NCBI RefSeq assembly: GCF_027947535.2
Contig: NZ_JAAGKO020000031.1
Coordinates: 1 to 64,000 of the forward strand
From: Streptantibioticus silvisoli
GTDB taxonomy: Bacteria; Actinomycetota; Actinomycetes; Streptomycetales; Streptomycetaceae
DNA: 64,000 nt
Direction of reading: 5' to 3'
Shown here: positions 55,171-64,000 of the stretch, one piece after another
Layout of the letters: the number at the start of each line of letters is the position of its first letter
How positions within the stretch are numbered: the first letter of the stretch is position 1
Notes under the pieces: generated by a model
Told to the model about the DNA's origin: nothing
The model's database searches: none
The model's input: only the letters and a program-made list of their open reading frames with translations
Made by a program: the position numbers and the translations under genes

Positions 55171-55351
55171 GAATCTGGCTCCTGTGGATGAGTCGGAGGT
55201 CTTCCGCAGCACCGTTCCCGTAGGTCATACGAGCCGGGTCCCCGGCCTCCACCGGGGGTATCGTCCCCGCGCTTGCGCGAGGGGTCGGGTGTCTGCGTAT
55301 TACGTGGTGCGCGTCGCGCGAAGAGCTGCGAAAAGTGCAGGTGCTCGTGCG

Positions 55352-55465
55352 TCAGCCCTGGCGCTGCTTGTGGCGCAGGTTGTCGCAGATGACCATGACC
55401 CGGCCGTGACGGCGGATCACCTTGCACTTGTCGCAGATCTTCTTGACGCTCGGCTTGACCTTCAT
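55352..55465 (-). CDS. rpmJ: 50S ribosomal protein L36
   Basis: This is a 37-residue L36 of the zinc-binding type: it begins [20 protein letters not shown] and ends [13 protein letters not shown], with C11, C14, C27 and H32 as the metal ligands. It lies between infA and rpmM/rpsM as usual (infA, rpmJ, rpsM). A second zinc-free L36 is commonly encoded elsewhere in streptomycetes and induced under zinc limitation. Confidence 0.96.
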   Translation of the reverse strand: MKVKPSVKKICDKCKVIRRHGRVMVICDNLRHKQRQG

Positions 55466-55506
55466 GAGGCTCAGGTTCTCCGGGTCGTGAGAGATCTACT
55501 GTTCCG

Positions 55507-55728
55507 CTACTTGTACCGGTAGACGATCCGTCCGCGCGTCAGGTCGTAGGGAGACAGCTCCACGACGACCCGGTCATCGGGCAGGATCCGGATGTAGTGC
55601 ATCCGCATCTTGCCGCTGATGTGCGCGAGGACCTTGTGACCGTTCTGCAGCTCCACCTTGAACATCGCGTTCGGCAGAGACTCGATCACGGTGCCTTCGA
55701 TTTCGATGGCGCCTTGCTTCTTGGCCAT
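55507..55728 (-). CDS. infA: Translation initiation factor IF-1
   Basis: The 73-residue OB-fold protein reads [40 protein letters not shown] and [20 protein letters not shown]. It occupies the 30S A site during initiation. It heads the infA-rpmJ-rpsM-rpsK-rpsD-rpoA run, with its own promoter expected in the 173-base spacer to map. Confidence 0.98.
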   Translation of the reverse strand: MAKKQGAIEIEGTVIESLPNAMFKVELQNGHKVLAHISGKMRMHYIRILPDDRVVVELSPYDLTRGRIVYRYK

Positions 55729-55783
55729 GTCCTGCTTTCGGGATCGGCTACCTTGATCGGCTCCGCACTACGATCAGGCGAGT

Positions 55784-55797
55784 TCAGGCAAACCTGA
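55784..55797. promoter_or_regulatory. Palindrome TCAGG-N4-CCTGA upstream of infA
   Basis: TCAGGCAAACCTGA is a 5-bp inverted repeat with a 4-base spacer, 56-69 bases upstream of infA. The same spacer has CACGT/ACGTG and, near the map stop, GGGGGT/ACCCCC (55853-55889), a likely map terminator. Confidence 0.35.
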
Positions 55798-55901
55798 TAG
55801 CACACGTGAGCCGACGTGTCAGTCTACGTCAGCCCGGTTGGAAACCCTAATTCGGGGGTAACGAACCGAAACCCCCAGGTCAAACCGGGTGGGAAAGTGA
55901 A

Positions 55902-56738
55902 TCAGCCGAGCGGGTCCGGCGCGGCGGTGATACCGAGTGCGGCGAGTTTCGCCTTGCCGCCGTCGACCGCGGTGAGCACCAGCGGACCGCGTTCGGTCAG
56001 CGCGATGGAGTGCTCCCAGTGCGAGGACCAGGACCCGTCGTCGGTCTTGACCGTCCAGTCGTCGCGCAGCACGTGGGTGGCCGGGTTGCCCAGCGCCACC
56101 ATCGGCTCGATCGCCAGGCACAGCCCCGGCACCAGCTTGATGCCCCGGCCGCGCTTGCGGGAGACGTAGTTCAGCAGGTGCGGGTCCATGTGCATCTGGC
56201 TGCCGATGCCGTGGCCGCCGTAGTCCTCGATGATCCCGTACCGGCCGGCGGCGGGGCGCGGCTGGCGGCGGATGTAGGACTCGATGGCCCGGGAGATGTC
56301 CACCAGCCGGTCGCCGGTGCGGAACGCGGCGATGCCGGCCCACATCGACTCCTCCGTCACCCGGCTCAGCTCGATCTGCTCCGCGGTGTGGCCGGTGCCG
56401 ACCAGCACGGTGATCGCCGCGTCGCCGTGCCAGCCGTCGATGATCGCGCCGGCGTCGATCGACAGCAGGTCGCCGGACTTCAGCACCGTCGCGCGGTCCG
56501 GGATGCCGTGCACGACGACGTCGTTGACCGAGGTGCAGATGTTGCCGGGGAAGCCGCCGTAGCCGAGGAAGTTGGGCTTGGCGTTGTGCTCGGCGAGCGT
56601 CCTGGCGGCCACCTCGTCGAGGTCCTGGGTGGAGGCGCCCGGCACGGCGGCCTCCCGGCACGCCCGGTGGATCGCCGCGACGACCAGCCCCGCCTCGCGC
56701 ATCTTCGCGATCTGCTCCGGGGTCTTGATCTCCACCAT
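55902..56738 (-). CDS. map: Type I methionine aminopeptidase
   Basis: The 278-residue enzyme removes N-terminal Met. Metal ligands are visible: Asp in SIDAGAIIDGWHGDAAITV (two), His in IEDYGGHGIGSQMHMDP, and Glu in CLAIEPMVALG and near SSHWEHSIALTERG. It opens MVEIKTPEQIAKMREAGLVV. It lies 110 bases after adk in the secY-adk-map cluster. Confidence 0.97.
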   Translation of the reverse strand: MVEIKTPEQIAKMREAGLVVAAIHRACREAAVPGASTQDLDEVAARTLAEHNAKPNFLGYGGFPGNICTSVNDVVVHGIPDRATVLKSGDLLSIDAGAIIDGWHGDAAITVLVGTGHTAEQIELSRVTEESMWAGIAAFRTGDRLVDISRAIESYIRRQPRPAAGRYGIIEDYGGHGIGSQMHMDPHLLNYVSRKRGRGIKLVPGLCLAIEPMVALGNPATHVLRDDWTVKTDDGSWSSHWEHSIALTERGPLVLTAVDGGKAKLAALGITAAPDPLG

Positions 56739-56848
56739 GGCCTTGCGCCTTCCTGTGTGCTGCTCTGCTCGGCGGTGTGCGCCCTCAACGGTACGGCCGC
56801 GACGCCCTGGGGCGCCGCGGCCGGTGTGCCTACCGGGTACGGGGTCGG

Positions 56849-57508
56849 TCAGGCGGCCTCGGAGACGCCCAGCGCCTCCATGGCCCGCGCGGTGACCTCG
56901 TCGACCGGGCCGAGCGCCGAGATCGTCACGACCAGGTTCTGCGCCCGGTAGTAGTCGATGATCGGCTCGGTCTCGCGGTGGTAGACCTCGATCCGGGTGC
57001 GGACCGTGTCCTCGCTGTCGTCCGGGCGCTGGTACAGCTCGCCGCCGCAGACGTCGCAGACGCCCTCGCGGGCCGGCTGGTTGTAGCTCTCGTGGAAGAC
57101 GTGGCTGCTGTCGCGCCGGCAGACCCGGCGCCCCGCGATCCGCTTGACGATCTCGTCCTCGGGGACCTCCAGGTCCAGCACGCCGTCCAGCGCGATGCCC
57201 TGCTCGGCCAGGAACGCGTCCAGCGCCTCGGCCTGGGCCAGGTTGCGCGGGAAGCCGTCCAGCAGGAACCCGTCGGCCGCGTCCGCCTCCTGGAGACGGT
57301 TGGTCGCCATGCCGATGGTGACCGAGTCCGGTACCAGCTGGCCCGCGTCGATGTAGTCCTGCGCCTGCCGGCCCAGCTCCGTGCCCTGGCTGATGTTCGC
57401 CCGGAACAGGTCCCCGGTGGAGACGTGCGGGATCGACAGGTTCTTCGCCAGGTATTGGGCCTGGGTGCCCTTCCCAGCGCCAGGCGGCCCGACGAGGACG
57501 ATTCGCAT
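56849..57508 (-). CDS. adk: Adenylate kinase
   Basis: The 219-residue kinase interconverts ATP+AMP and ADP. P-loop is LVGPPGAGKGTQAQYLAKNL, with STGDLFR, LDGFPRNLAQ and the LID domain GRRVCRRDSSHVFHESYNQP. The LID includes a CDVCGGE pair that with the other cysteine may bind zinc. The ATG overlaps the secY stop by one base (TGATG), so it is coupled to secY. Confidence 0.98.
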   Translation of the reverse strand: MRIVLVGPPGAGKGTQAQYLAKNLSIPHVSTGDLFRANISQGTELGRQAQDYIDAGQLVPDSVTIGMATNRLQEADAADGFLLDGFPRNLAQAEALDAFLAEQGIALDGVLDLEVPEDEIVKRIAGRRVCRRDSSHVFHESYNQPAREGVCDVCGGELYQRPDDSEDTVRTRIEVYHRETEPIIDYYRAQNLVVTISALGPVDEVTARAMEALGVSEAA

Positions 57509-58824
57509 CAGCGGAGGAACCCTTCGTAGTTGCGCTGCTGGAGCTGGCTCTCGATCTGCTTCACGGTCTCCAGGCCGACACCCACGATGATGAGGATGCT
57601 CGTGCCGCCGAACGGGAAGTTCTGGCTGCCGTTGAACAGCGCGATGGCCACCGTGGGCACGAGGGCGATCAGCCCCAGGTAGAGCGACCCGGGCCAGGTG
57701 ATGCGGTTCAGGACGTAGCCCAGGTACTCAGCCGTGGGTCGGCCGGCCCGGATGCCCGGGATGAACCCACCATACTTCTTCATGTTGTCTGCAACTTCTT
57801 CGGGGTTGAACGAGATCGCCACGTAGAAGAACGCGAAGAAGACGATGAGCAGGAAGTACAGGGTGAGGTACATCGGGTGATCGCCCTTGGTCAGGTTGGT
57901 ACTGATCCACTGGGCCCACCCGGCCGTCGTGTTGCCGCTGAACTGGACCACGAGAGCGGGGATGTACAGCAGCGACGAGGCGAAGATGACCGGGATGACA
58001 CCGGCCTGGTTCACCTTGAGCGGGATGTACGTCGACGTACCGCCGTAGGACCGGCGGCCGATCATGCGCTTGGCGTACTGCACCGGTACCCGGCGTTGCG
58101 CCTGTTCGACGAAGACCACCAGGCAGACCATCGCCAGACCGACCAGGATCACGAGCGAGAACTCGCCCCAGCCGTCCAGGATCTTGCCGGCCTGCTTGAT
58201 GCCCCACAGCGAGCCGGGGAAGCCGGCCGCGATGGAGGTGAACATCAGGATCGACATGCCGTTGCCGATGCCGCGATCGGTGATCAGCTCACCCAGCCAC
58301 ATGATCATCACGGTGCCGGACGTCATGGTGATGACCATGACCGCGGTCCGGAAGATCGAGGTGTCCGGCACGATCTGGTTGCCGACCTGGCAGGTGCGGA
58401 ACAGCGTGCCGCTCTGCGCGGTGGCCACCAGGCCGGTGCCCTGGAGCACGGCCAGCGCCAGCGTCAGGTACCGGGTGTACTGGGTGATCTTCGCCGTGCC
58501 GGACTGGCCCTCCTTCTTGAGGGCCTCCAGGCGCGGGATCACCACCGTCAGCAGCTGGAGGATGATGCTCGCCGTGATGTACGGCATGATCCCCAGGGCG
58601 AAGATGGTCAACTGCAGCAGCGCGCCGCCGCTGAACATGTTGATCATGCCGAAGAGACCGCCGTTGCCGCCGGCCTCCTTGATGCACTGGTTGACGTTCG
58701 TGTAGTCCACCCCGGGAACCGGGATGGTCGCACCGAGCCGGAACAGTACGAGGATGCCCAGTGTGAACAGCAACTTTTTGCGCAGGTCGGGCGTTTTGAA
58801 CGCGCGGGCGAATCCGGTGAGCAC
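57508..58824 (-). CDS. secY: Preprotein translocase subunit SecY
   Basis: The 438-residue ten-helix channel protein starts MLTGFARAFKTPDLRKKLLF. It has FRLGATIPVPGVDY, the plug region NGGLFGMINMFSGGALLQLT, ALGIMPYITASIILQLL, IPLKVNQAGVIPVIFASSLL and the C-terminal cytoplasmic end SQLQQRNYEGFLR. It forms the SecYEG export pore. It follows rplO after 218 bases with a hairpin, which suggests an independent promoter. Confidence 0.98.
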   Translation of the reverse strand: MLTGFARAFKTPDLRKKLLFTLGILVLFRLGATIPVPGVDYTNVNQCIKEAGGNGGLFGMINMFSGGALLQLTIFALGIMPYITASIILQLLTVVIPRLEALKKEGQSGTAKITQYTRYLTLALAVLQGTGLVATAQSGTLFRTCQVGNQIVPDTSIFRTAVMVITMTSGTVMIMWLGELITDRGIGNGMSILMFTSIAAGFPGSLWGIKQAGKILDGWGEFSLVILVGLAMVCLVVFVEQAQRRVPVQYAKRMIGRRSYGGTSTYIPLKVNQAGVIPVIFASSLLYIPALVVQFSGNTTAGWAQWISTNLTKGDHPMYLTLYFLLIVFFAFFYVAISFNPEEVADNMKKYGGFIPGIRAGRPTAEYLGYVLNRITWPGSLYLGLIALVPTVAIALFNGSQNFPFGGTSILIIVGVGLETVKQIESQLQQRNYEGFLR

Positions 58825-58976
58825 GCTGCCTCCTGCGCCCTCCGCGGGCGCGGAAGGTGACGGTCGTGAGGTCGACGAATACGGGTAGCTGCCGAAGGCC
58901 GGGGGCTACGCATGCGTAACCCGCCGGAATCCGGCAGTCCTCGCCACCATACCGGCGAGAAGGCCCCCCGAGGAAT

Positions 58977-59020
58977 GACCAACCGGGGATGCCCCATGAA
59001 TTGGGGCACCCCCGGTGGTC
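58977..59020 (-). terminator. Hairpin after rplO
   Basis: GACC..CCGGGG.TGCCCC and GGGGCA.CCCCGG.GGTC pair over a 7-base loop with small mismatches, 23 bases past the rplO stop. It separates the ribosomal genes from secY. Confidence 0.75.
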
Positions 59021-59042
59021 GATCAGTCGCGTCGGTGAGCGG

Positions 59043-59498
59043 TCAGAGCAGCTCGGTGACGCTGCCGCCGGCAGCGGCGATCTTCTCCTTGGCGGAGCCG
59101 GAGACGGCGTCGACCGTCACCTGGAGCGCCACGGAGACCTCGCCGGCGCCGAGCACCTTGACGAGTTCGTTCTTGCGCACGGCACCCTTGGCGACCAGGT
59201 CGGCCACCGTCACCTCGCCACCCGACGGGTACAGCTCGGTGAGCTTGTCCAGGTTGACGACCTGGAACTGCTTGTGGGCGGGGTTCTTGAAGCCCTTGAG
59301 CTTCGGGAGACGCATGTGGAGGGGCATCTGCCCGCCCTCGAAGCGCTCCGGAACCTGGTAACGGGCCTTGGTGCCCTTGGTACCACGACCGGCCGTCTTG
59401 CCCTTGGAGCCTTCACCACGACCGACACGGGTCTTGGCGGTCTTGGCGCCGGGGGCCGGACGGAGGTTGTGCAGCTTGAGCGGCTTCTCTTCCGCCAT
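59043..59498 (-). CDS. rplO: 50S ribosomal protein L15
   Basis: The 151-residue L15 has [60 protein letters not shown] and a C-terminal [20 protein letters not shown]. It starts one base after the rpmD stop region in the spc operon. Confidence 0.98.
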   Translation of the reverse strand: MAEEKPLKLHNLRPAPGAKTAKTRVGRGEGSKGKTAGRGTKGTKARYQVPERFEGGQMPLHMRLPKLKGFKNPAHKQFQVVNLDKLTELYPSGGEVTVADLVAKGAVRKNELVKVLGAGEVSVALQVTVDAVSGSAKEKIAAAGGSVTELL

Positions 59499-59499
59499 C

Positions 59500-59682
59500 T
59501 CAGTCCACCTCCTCGACCGTGACGAGGTGACGCACGGTGCGCGCCATGCCGCGGATCTCCGGGCGGTCCTCCTTGACGACGACGTCGTGCAGGCGCTTCA
59601 GCCCGAGCGAACGCAGCGTCTCACGGTGGTTCTGCTTGCTACCGATGTAGGACTTGGTCTGCGTGATCTTGAGACGGGCCAT
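59500..59682 (-). CDS. rpmD: 50S ribosomal protein L30
   Basis: The 60-residue L30 reads [38 protein letters not shown] and [19 protein letters not shown]. The ATG at 59682 overlaps or abuts the rpsE stop (TGACATG). Confidence 0.97.
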   Translation of the reverse strand: MARLKITQTKSYIGSKQNHRETLRSLGLKRLHDVVVKEDRPEIRGMARTVRHLVTVEEVD

Positions 59683-59683
59683 G

Positions 59684-60289
59684 TCAGACTCCCGCCCCAG
59701 CACGCGCCCGCAGCAGAGCCGCGGGGGCCACGTCCTCCAGCGGCAGGCCACGACGGGCCGCGATCTCCTCGGGCCGCTGAAGGCCCTGGAGCGCCGCCAC
59801 CGTGGCGTGCACGATGTTGATCGGGTTCGACGAGCCGAGCGACTTGCTGAGCACGTCGTGGATGCCGGCGCACTCGAGAACGGCGCGCACCGGGCCACCG
59901 GCGATCACACCGGTACCGGGGGAGGCCGGCTTCAGCAGCACGACACCCGCGGCCTTCTCACCCTGGATGGGGTGCGGGATGGTGCCCTGGATACGGGGGA
60001 CGCGGAAGAAGTGCTTCTTGGCCTCCTCAACACCCTTGGCGATGGCGGCCGGCACCTCCTTCGCCTTGCCGTAGCCGACACCGACCTGACCGTCACCGTC
60101 GCCCACCACGACCAGCGCGGTGAAGCTGAAACGACGACCACCCTTGACAACCTTGGCGACTCGGTTGATCGCGACAACGCGCTCGACGTACGCGGTCTTC
60201 TCAGCCGCGGCGCCGCCGTCGCGCCGGTCCTTCCGGTCCCGCCGCTCGCCGCCACCGGCGCCGCCACCGCGGCGCTGGGGTCCAGCCAT
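59684..60289 (-). CDS. rpsE: 30S ribosomal protein S5
   Basis: The 201-residue S5 has the dsRNA-binding-like domain ([60 protein letters not shown]) and the C-terminal [21 protein letters not shown] Gly/Arg/Asp-rich N-terminal extension of about 35 residues ([20 protein letters not shown]) is characteristic of actinobacteria. Confidence 0.98.
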   Translation of the reverse strand: MAGPQRRGGGAGGGERRDRKDRRDGGAAAEKTAYVERVVAINRVAKVVKGGRRFSFTALVVVGDGDGQVGVGYGKAKEVPAAIAKGVEEAKKHFFRVPRIQGTIPHPIQGEKAAGVVLLKPASPGTGVIAGGPVRAVLECAGIHDVLSKSLGSSNPINIVHATVAALQGLQRPEEIAARRGLPLEDVAPAALLRARAGAGV

Positions 60290-60356
60290 TGGAATTACCT
60301 CTCTTCGTTGCTTCCGCTAGCTACGCTGCGACCTTTAGTCGCTCGCGACGGGCGGC

Positions 60357-60740
60357 TCAGAACTTGAGCCCAGCTTCGCGGGCGGCGTCCGCCAGGGCGG
60401 CGATGCGCCCGGCGTACCGGTTACCGCCACGGTCGAACACGACGGACTCGACACCCGCGGCCTTGGCACGCTCCGCGAGGAGTGCGCCAACCTGCTTGGC
60501 CTTGGCGCTCTTGTCGCCATCGACCCCGCGGATGGAGGAGTCCAACGTCGACGCGGAGGCCAGCGTGTGGCCCACGTTGTCGTCGATGACCTGTGCGGTG
60601 ATGCCCCGGTTGGACCGGGTCACGACCAGACGGGGACGTTCCGCCGAACCGGACACGCGCTTGCGCACCCGGATGTGGCGGCGCTTGCGAGCGGCGCCCT
60701 TGTACGCGTCGCCCTTGGCAATCTTTACACCGTACGCCAT
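60357..60740 (-). CDS. rplR: 50S ribosomal protein L18
   Basis: The 127-residue L18 reads [59 protein letters not shown] and [20 protein letters not shown]. It binds 5S rRNA. It lies three bases after rplF. Confidence 0.98.
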   Translation of the reverse strand: MAYGVKIAKGDAYKGAARKRRHIRVRKRVSGSAERPRLVVTRSNRGITAQVIDDNVGHTLASASTLDSSIRGVDGDKSAKAKQVGALLAERAKAAGVESVVFDRGGNRYAGRIAALADAAREAGLKF

Positions 60741-60743
60741 GGC

Positions 60744-61283
60744 TTACTTACCACTCTTTCCGACCTTGCGGCGGATGACCTCGCCCGCGTACTTCACGCC
60801 CTTGGCCTTGTAGGGGTCGGGCTTGCGCAGCTTGCGGATGTTCGCGGCGACCTCGCCGACCTTCTGCTTGTCGATGCCCTCGACGCTGAGCTTCGTGGGC
60901 GACTCGACCTTGAAGGCGATGCCCTCGGGGGCTTCGACGGTGATCGGGTGGCTGTAGCCCAGCTGGAACTCCAGGTTGGAGCCCTTCGCCTGGACGCGGT
61001 AACCGACACCGCTGATTTCGAGAGCCTTGCTGTAACCCTGGGTCACGCCGGTGATCATGTTCGCCACCAGCGTGCGCGACAGGCCGTGCAGGGCCTTCGA
61101 CTGACGCTCATCATTCGGGCGGGTCACCGCGAGGGTGCCGTCCTCGCCCTTGGCGATCTCGATGGGCGCGGCGACGGTGTGGGAGAGGGCGCCCTTGGGG
61201 CCCTTCACCTGGACCGTACGGCCATCGATGGTGACGTCCACGCCGGCGGGAACCGTGATGGGCAGCCGTCCAATACGCGACAT
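60744..61283 (-). CDS. rplF: 50S ribosomal protein L6
   Basis: The 179-residue L6 starts [20 protein letters not shown] at 61283, with [52 protein letters not shown] and the C-terminal [20 protein letters not shown]. In-frame codons to 61334 belong to the spacer after rpsH. Confidence 0.98.
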   Translation of the reverse strand: MSRIGRLPITVPAGVDVTIDGRTVQVKGPKGALSHTVAAPIEIAKGEDGTLAVTRPNDERQSKALHGLSRTLVANMITGVTQGYSKALEISGVGYRVQAKGSNLEFQLGYSHPITVEAPEGIAFKVESPTKLSVEGIDKQKVGEVAANIRKLRKPDPYKAKGVKYAGEVIRRKVGKSGK

Positions 61284-61305
61284 GGCTATACCTCCGTTTC
61301 CCGAA

Positions 61306-61704
61306 CTACCAGACGTAGGCGAGGACTTCCCCACCCACGCCCTTCTTGGCGGCCTGCTGGCCGGTGAGGAGGCCCTGAGACGTGGAGATGATCGCCACGC
61401 CCAGGCCGCCGAGCACCTTCGGCAGGTTGGTGGACTTTGCGTAGACCCGCAGACCCGGCTTGCTGATCCGCTTGATGCCGGCGATCGAGCGCTCGCGGTT
61501 CGGTCCGAACTTCAGGTCGAGGATGAGGTTCTTGCCAACCTCGGCGTCCTCGACCTTCCAGCCGGTGATGTAGCCCTCCTGCTGGAGGATCTCCGCGATG
61601 TGCGACTTGATCTTGCTGAACGGCATCACGACGTCGTCGTGGTAGGCCGAGTTCGCATTCCGCAGACGCGTGAGCATGTCTGCGATGGGGTCGGTCATGG
61701 TCAT
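61306..61704 (-). CDS. rpsH: 30S ribosomal protein S8
   Basis: The 132-residue S8 has [60 protein letters not shown] and [20 protein letters not shown]. In E. coli S8 represses the spc operon. A 205-base spacer with two hairpins separates it from rpsN. Confidence 0.98.
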   Translation of the reverse strand: MTMTDPIADMLTRLRNANSAYHDDVVMPFSKIKSHIAEILQQEGYITGWKVEDAEVGKNLILDLKFGPNRERSIAGIKRISKPGLRVYAKSTNLPKVLGGLGVAIISTSQGLLTGQQAAKKGVGGEVLAYVW

Positions 61705-61816
61705 GATGGCCTGAGGCCTCTCTCGCCGCGGTTTCCTGTCTGCGCGTCCCTCTCCCCCAACTGACGTGGGGGCGGGTGGGCGCGGGGACCTTCGGCGTAG
61801 TAAGACGATTATGAGC

Positions 61817-61867
61817 GGCGGGCGCCCAACCCCTCTACCTTACGGTACGAGGGGGTGGGCTCCCGCC
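61817..61867 (-). terminator. Long hairpin between rpsN and rpsH
   Basis: GGCGGG, GCCCA and CCCCTC pair with GAGGGG, TGGGC and CCCGCC around a loop containing CC/GG, an almost continuous stem of about 18 bp. It lies inside the operon, so it may be an attenuator or RNA-processing site rather than a full stop. Confidence 0.65.
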
Positions 61868-61894
61868 GACCACCTGCTTACCGAGAGCCCTGGA

Positions 61895-61908
61895 TACCCG
61901 AAAGGGTA
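61895..61908 (-). promoter_or_regulatory. Small hairpin immediately after rpsN
   Basis: TACCC-GAAA-GGGTA is a GNRA-like tetraloop hairpin (on the minus strand loop TTTC) touching the rpsN stop codon. Confidence 0.5.
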
Positions 61909-61909
61909 T

Positions 61910-62095
61910 TTACCAGGAGCTCTTGGTCACGCCCGGCAGCTCACCGCGGTGGGCCATCTCACGAAGGCACACGCGGCACAGGCCGAACTTGCGGTAGACG
62001 GAGTGCGGACGGCCGCAGCGCTGGCAGCGGGTGTACGCGCGCACACCGAACTTGGGCTTGCGGGCGGCCTTCGCGATCAGGGACTTCTTCGCCAC
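61910..62095 (-). CDS. rpsN: 30S ribosomal protein S14 type Z
   Basis: The 61-residue zinc-binding S14 starts at GTG 62095 ([20 protein letters not shown]). It has the two CxxC pairs CQRC and CRVC in [20 protein letters not shown] and ends [10 protein letters not shown] with a TAA stop, rare in this GC-rich genome. It is two bases downstream of rplE. Confidence 0.97.
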   Translation of the reverse strand: MAKKSLIAKAARKPKFGVRAYTRCQRCGRPHSVYRKFGLCRVCLREMAHRGELPGVTKSSW

Positions 62096-62097
62096 GG

Positions 62098-62658
62098 TCA
62101 GTTCTCCTTGAAGGGGAAGCCGAGGTGACGAAGCAGGGCGCGGCCCTCGTCGTCCGTGGTCGCCGTGGTGACCACGGTGATGTCCATGCCCCGGACCCGG
62201 TCGATCTTGTCCTGGTCGATCTCGTGGAACATGACCTGCTCCGTGAGACCGAAGGTGTAGTTGCCCCGGCCGTCGAACTGCTTGGCCGACAGGCCGCGGA
62301 AGTCGCGGATACGCGGCAGCGCGAGCGACAGCAGGCGGTCCAGGAACTCCCACATGCGGTCACCGCGCAGGGTGACGTGGGCACCGATCGGCTGGCCCTC
62401 ACGCAGCTTGAACTGCGCGATGGACTTGCGGGCCTTGGTGACGGCGGGCTTCTGGCCGGTGATCGTGGCGAGGTCGCGGATGGCGCCCTCGATCAGCTTG
62501 GAGTCGCGGGCGGCGTCGCCCACACCCATGTTGACCACGATCTTGGTCAGGCCGGGGATCTGCATGACGTTCGCGTAGCTGAACTCTTCACGCAGCTTGC
62601 CGGCGATCTCCTCGCGGTAGCGAGTCTTCAGACGCGGCGTAGTGGTGGTGGCAGTCAT
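62098..62658 (-). CDS. rplE: 50S ribosomal protein L5
   Basis: The 186-residue L5 has [46 protein letters not shown]-like [40 protein letters not shown] and the C-terminal [20 protein letters not shown]. It binds 5S rRNA. Its ATG overlaps the rplX stop by one base. Confidence 0.98.
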   Translation of the reverse strand: MTATTTTPRLKTRYREEIAGKLREEFSYANVMQIPGLTKIVVNMGVGDAARDSKLIEGAIRDLATITGQKPAVTKARKSIAQFKLREGQPIGAHVTLRGDRMWEFLDRLLSLALPRIRDFRGLSAKQFDGRGNYTFGLTEQVMFHEIDQDKIDRVRGMDITVVTTATTDDEGRALLRHLGFPFKEN

Positions 62659-62981
62659 CAGATGTCCTCACCGGTCCGCTTGGCAACGCGGATCTTGTTG
62701 CCCTCGTCGTCGAAGCGGTAGCCGACGCGGGTGACGACCTTCTTGCCGTCCTTCTCCACGACGAGCTGCACGTTGCTGACGTGCACCGAGGCCTCGGTGG
62801 TGACGATGCCGCCGGTCTTCGACCCACGAGCGGTCTGGCCGACCTTCGTGTGCTTCTTGACCCGGTTGACACCCTCGACCAGGACACGGTTGTCGGCCGG
62901 GATGGCCTGAATGACCTTGCCCTGCTTGCCCTTGTCCTTGCCGGTGATGACCTGGACCAGGTCACCCTTCTTGATCTTCAT
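62658..62981 (-). CDS. rplX: 50S ribosomal protein L24
   Basis: The 107-residue L24 has the KOW motif ([20 protein letters not shown]), [20 protein letters not shown] and [20 protein letters not shown]. It initiates 50S assembly. It is three bases downstream of rplN and overlaps rplE. Confidence 0.98.
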   Translation of the reverse strand: MKIKKGDLVQVITGKDKGKQGKVIQAIPADNRVLVEGVNRVKKHTKVGQTARGSKTGGIVTTEASVHVSNVQLVVEKDGKKVVTRVGYRFDDEGNKIRVAKRTGEDI

Positions 62982-62984
62982 CGG

Positions 62985-63353
62985 TTACAGCACCTCCGGC
63001 GCGAGAGAAACGATCTTCATGAACCGCTTCTCACGCAGCTCGCGGCCGACCGGGCCGAAGATGCGGGTGCCGCGGGGGTCACCGTCGTTCTTGAGGATGA
63101 CCGCGGCGTTCTCGTCGAACCGGATGTACGAGCCGTCGGGACGGCGCCGCTCCTTGACGGTGCGGACGACGACCGCCTTGACGACCTCGCCCTTCTTCAC
63201 GTTGCCACCGGGGATCGCGTCCTTGACGGTGGCGACGATGACGTCACCGATTCCCGCGTAGCGGCGACCGGAGCCACCGAGAACACGGATGCAAAGGATC
63301 TCCTTGGCACCAGTGTTGTCGGCGACACGCAGTCGCGACTCCTGCTGGATCAC
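62985..63353 (-). CDS. rplN: 50S ribosomal protein L14
   Basis: The 122-residue L14 reads [60 protein letters not shown] and the C-terminal [20 protein letters not shown]. It is separated from rpsQ by 124 bases with two strong hairpins. Confidence 0.98.
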   Translation of the reverse strand: MIQQESRLRVADNTGAKEILCIRVLGGSGRRYAGIGDVIVATVKDAIPGGNVKKGEVVKAVVVRTVKERRRPDGSYIRFDENAAVILKNDGDPRGTRIFGPVGRELREKRFMKIVSLAPEVL

Positions 63354-63386
63354 GTCTATCTCCTGATTGTCGCGTCGGTTCCCGGT

Positions 63387-63420
63387 GCGGGGGCCGTGGA
63401 CCAGTGGTCACGGCCCCCGC
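63387..63420 (-). terminator. Perfect hairpin between rpsQ and rplN
   Basis: GCGGGGGCCGTG and CACGGCCCCCGC form a 12-bp perfect stem with CCA/TGG continuing inside. It lies in the rpsQ-rplN spacer, just upstream of rplN. Confidence 0.65.
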
Positions 63421-63440
63421 TCCGAGCCTGACGGAACGGT

Positions 63441-63475
63441 CCTGAGGGGCCCCCAAATATTTCTGGGGCCTCAGG
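63441..63475 (-). terminator. Second hairpin, directly after rpsQ
   Basis: CCTGAGG(GG)CCCC and GGGGCCTCAGG pair across an AT-rich loop (CAAATATTTCT) two bases past the rpsQ stop. Confidence 0.7.
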
Positions 63476-63477
63476 GA

Positions 63478-63765
63478 TTACTTGGCCTTTTCGAGGATCT
63501 CGACGACGCGCCACCGCTTGGTGGCGGAGGCCGGCCGGGTCTCCATGAGCAGCACGCGGTCGCCGATGCCGGCGGCGTTCTGCTCGTCGTGCGCCTTGAG
63601 CTTGTTGGTACGACGGATGACCTTGCCGTAGAGCGCGTGCTTGACGCGGTCCTCGACGGCGACGACGACGGTCTTGTCCATCTTGTCGCTGACGACCAGG
63701 CCCTCACGGACCTTGCGGAAGCCGCGCTCGCTCTTGTTCGTGTCAGTCACAGTCTTCTCGCTCAT
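63478..63765 (-). CDS. rpsQ: 30S ribosomal protein S17
   Basis: The 95-residue S17 has [60 protein letters not shown] and [15 protein letters not shown]. An N-terminal extension ([13 protein letters not shown]) is usual in actinobacteria. Its ATG overlaps the rpmC stop by one base. Confidence 0.98.
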   Translation of the reverse strand: MSEKTVTDTNKSERGFRKVREGLVVSDKMDKTVVVAVEDRVKHALYGKVIRRTNKLKAHDEQNAAGIGDRVLLMETRPASATKRWRVVEILEKAK

Positions 63766-63989
63766 CAGGCGCTCGCCACCGTCTCGATGCCCAGCTCACG
63801 CTCACGCATGAGGGTGTAGATCCGAGCGATGTCCTTCTTGACAACCTTGAGCCGGTTGTTGTTCTCGAGCTGCCCGGTGGCCGCCTGGAAACGGAGGTTG
63901 AACAGCTCCTCCTTGGCCTCACGGAGCTTTCCGAGGAGATCCTCGCTGTTCAGCTCGCGCAGCTCTGACGCCTGGGTACCGGCCGCCAT
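63765..63989 (-). CDS. rpmC: 50S ribosomal protein L29
   Basis: The 74-residue L29 reads [40 protein letters not shown] and [20 protein letters not shown]. The ATG at 63989 is preferred over a GTG three bases earlier because the sequence matches streptomycete L29. It sits at the tunnel exit and binds trigger factor and SRP. It overlaps the rplP stop. Confidence 0.97.
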   Translation of the reverse strand: MAAGTQASELRELNSEDLLGKLREAKEELFNLRFQAATGQLENNNRLKVVKKDIARIYTLMRERELGIETVASA

Positions 63990-64000
63990 CACGACTCACC
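63989..64000 (-). CDS. rplP: Last codons of 50S ribosomal protein L16 (truncated by window edge)
   Basis: Gly-Glu-Ser-stop (GGTGAGTCGTGA) precedes rpmC, with the TGA overlapping the rpmC ATG by one base. rplP is the invariant upstream neighbour of rpmC in the S10 operon, so identity rests on context only. Confidence 0.45.

Overview
The window is about 73 percent GC. It carries bldM and whiD side by side, Wbl and BldM developmental regulators, eukaryotic-type Ser/Thr kinases with extracytoplasmic sensor domains, and a ribosomal-protein block in the actinobacterial order. All of this points to a Streptomycetaceae chromosome core region (Streptomyces or a close relative). From memory the gene order follows the S. 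coelicolor SCO4710-SCO4778 interval in inverted orientation. I see no integrase, transposase, tRNA, CRISPR array or phage gene.

Region 1 (1-14.6 kb): three leftward Ser/Thr kinase-family genes (the first is a pseudokinase cut by the window edge), glpD, a rightward nucleotide-sugar dehydrogenase homologue that has lost its catalytic cysteine, and a leftward pair made of an MreB-like actin with a long insertion followed by a large DUF6049-type membrane-anchored protein. Region 2 (15-23.6 kb): guaB3 and guaB for GMP synthesis, an ECF sigma factor, bldM with a good SigmaBldN-type promoter, divergent whiD, then a LysR regulator divergent from a PLP enzyme. Region 3 (23.8-36.4 kb): two tandem MOSC proteins, an SDR, groEL/groES under two CIRCE operators, a THUMP-like methyltransferase, a secreted cell-wall-binding-repeat protein with a possible c-di-AMP riboswitch, and the tRNA t6A operon tsaB-rimI-tsaD with a small coupled gene.

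Region 4 (36.5-46.3 kb): tsaE, an alpha/beta hydrolase overlapping alr, a secreted peptidoglycan-binding-like protein, acpS, nnrD/E, coaA and glmM. Immediately upstream of acpS lies a 43-codon in-frame relic of glmS that keeps both ends of the parental gene, a leaderless-type promoter and a start/stop overlap with acpS. Region 5 (46.4-64 kb): rpsI-rplM, an ABC-F ATPase, a Pro-rich membrane protein, truA, then rplQ-rpoA-rpsD-rpsK-rpsM-rpmJ-infA, map-adk-secY and the spc/S10 ribosomal genes down to rpmC and the last codons of rplP.

Many intergenic spacers are built of short tandem repeats with exact periods (10, 12, 14, 25, 31, 56, 70 and 72 bp). Several genes (both MOSC genes, SDR, THUMP, the YkuD-like gene, ABC-F, the 49.7-kb membrane protein, the glmS relic and possibly coaA) have a -10 hexamer 6-7 bases before the start codon, which indicates leaderless transcripts. 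Functional themes are cell-envelope precursor supply (alr, glmM, the glmS relic, MreB-like), growth and development control (kinases, ECF sigma, BldM, WhiD) and the translation machinery.
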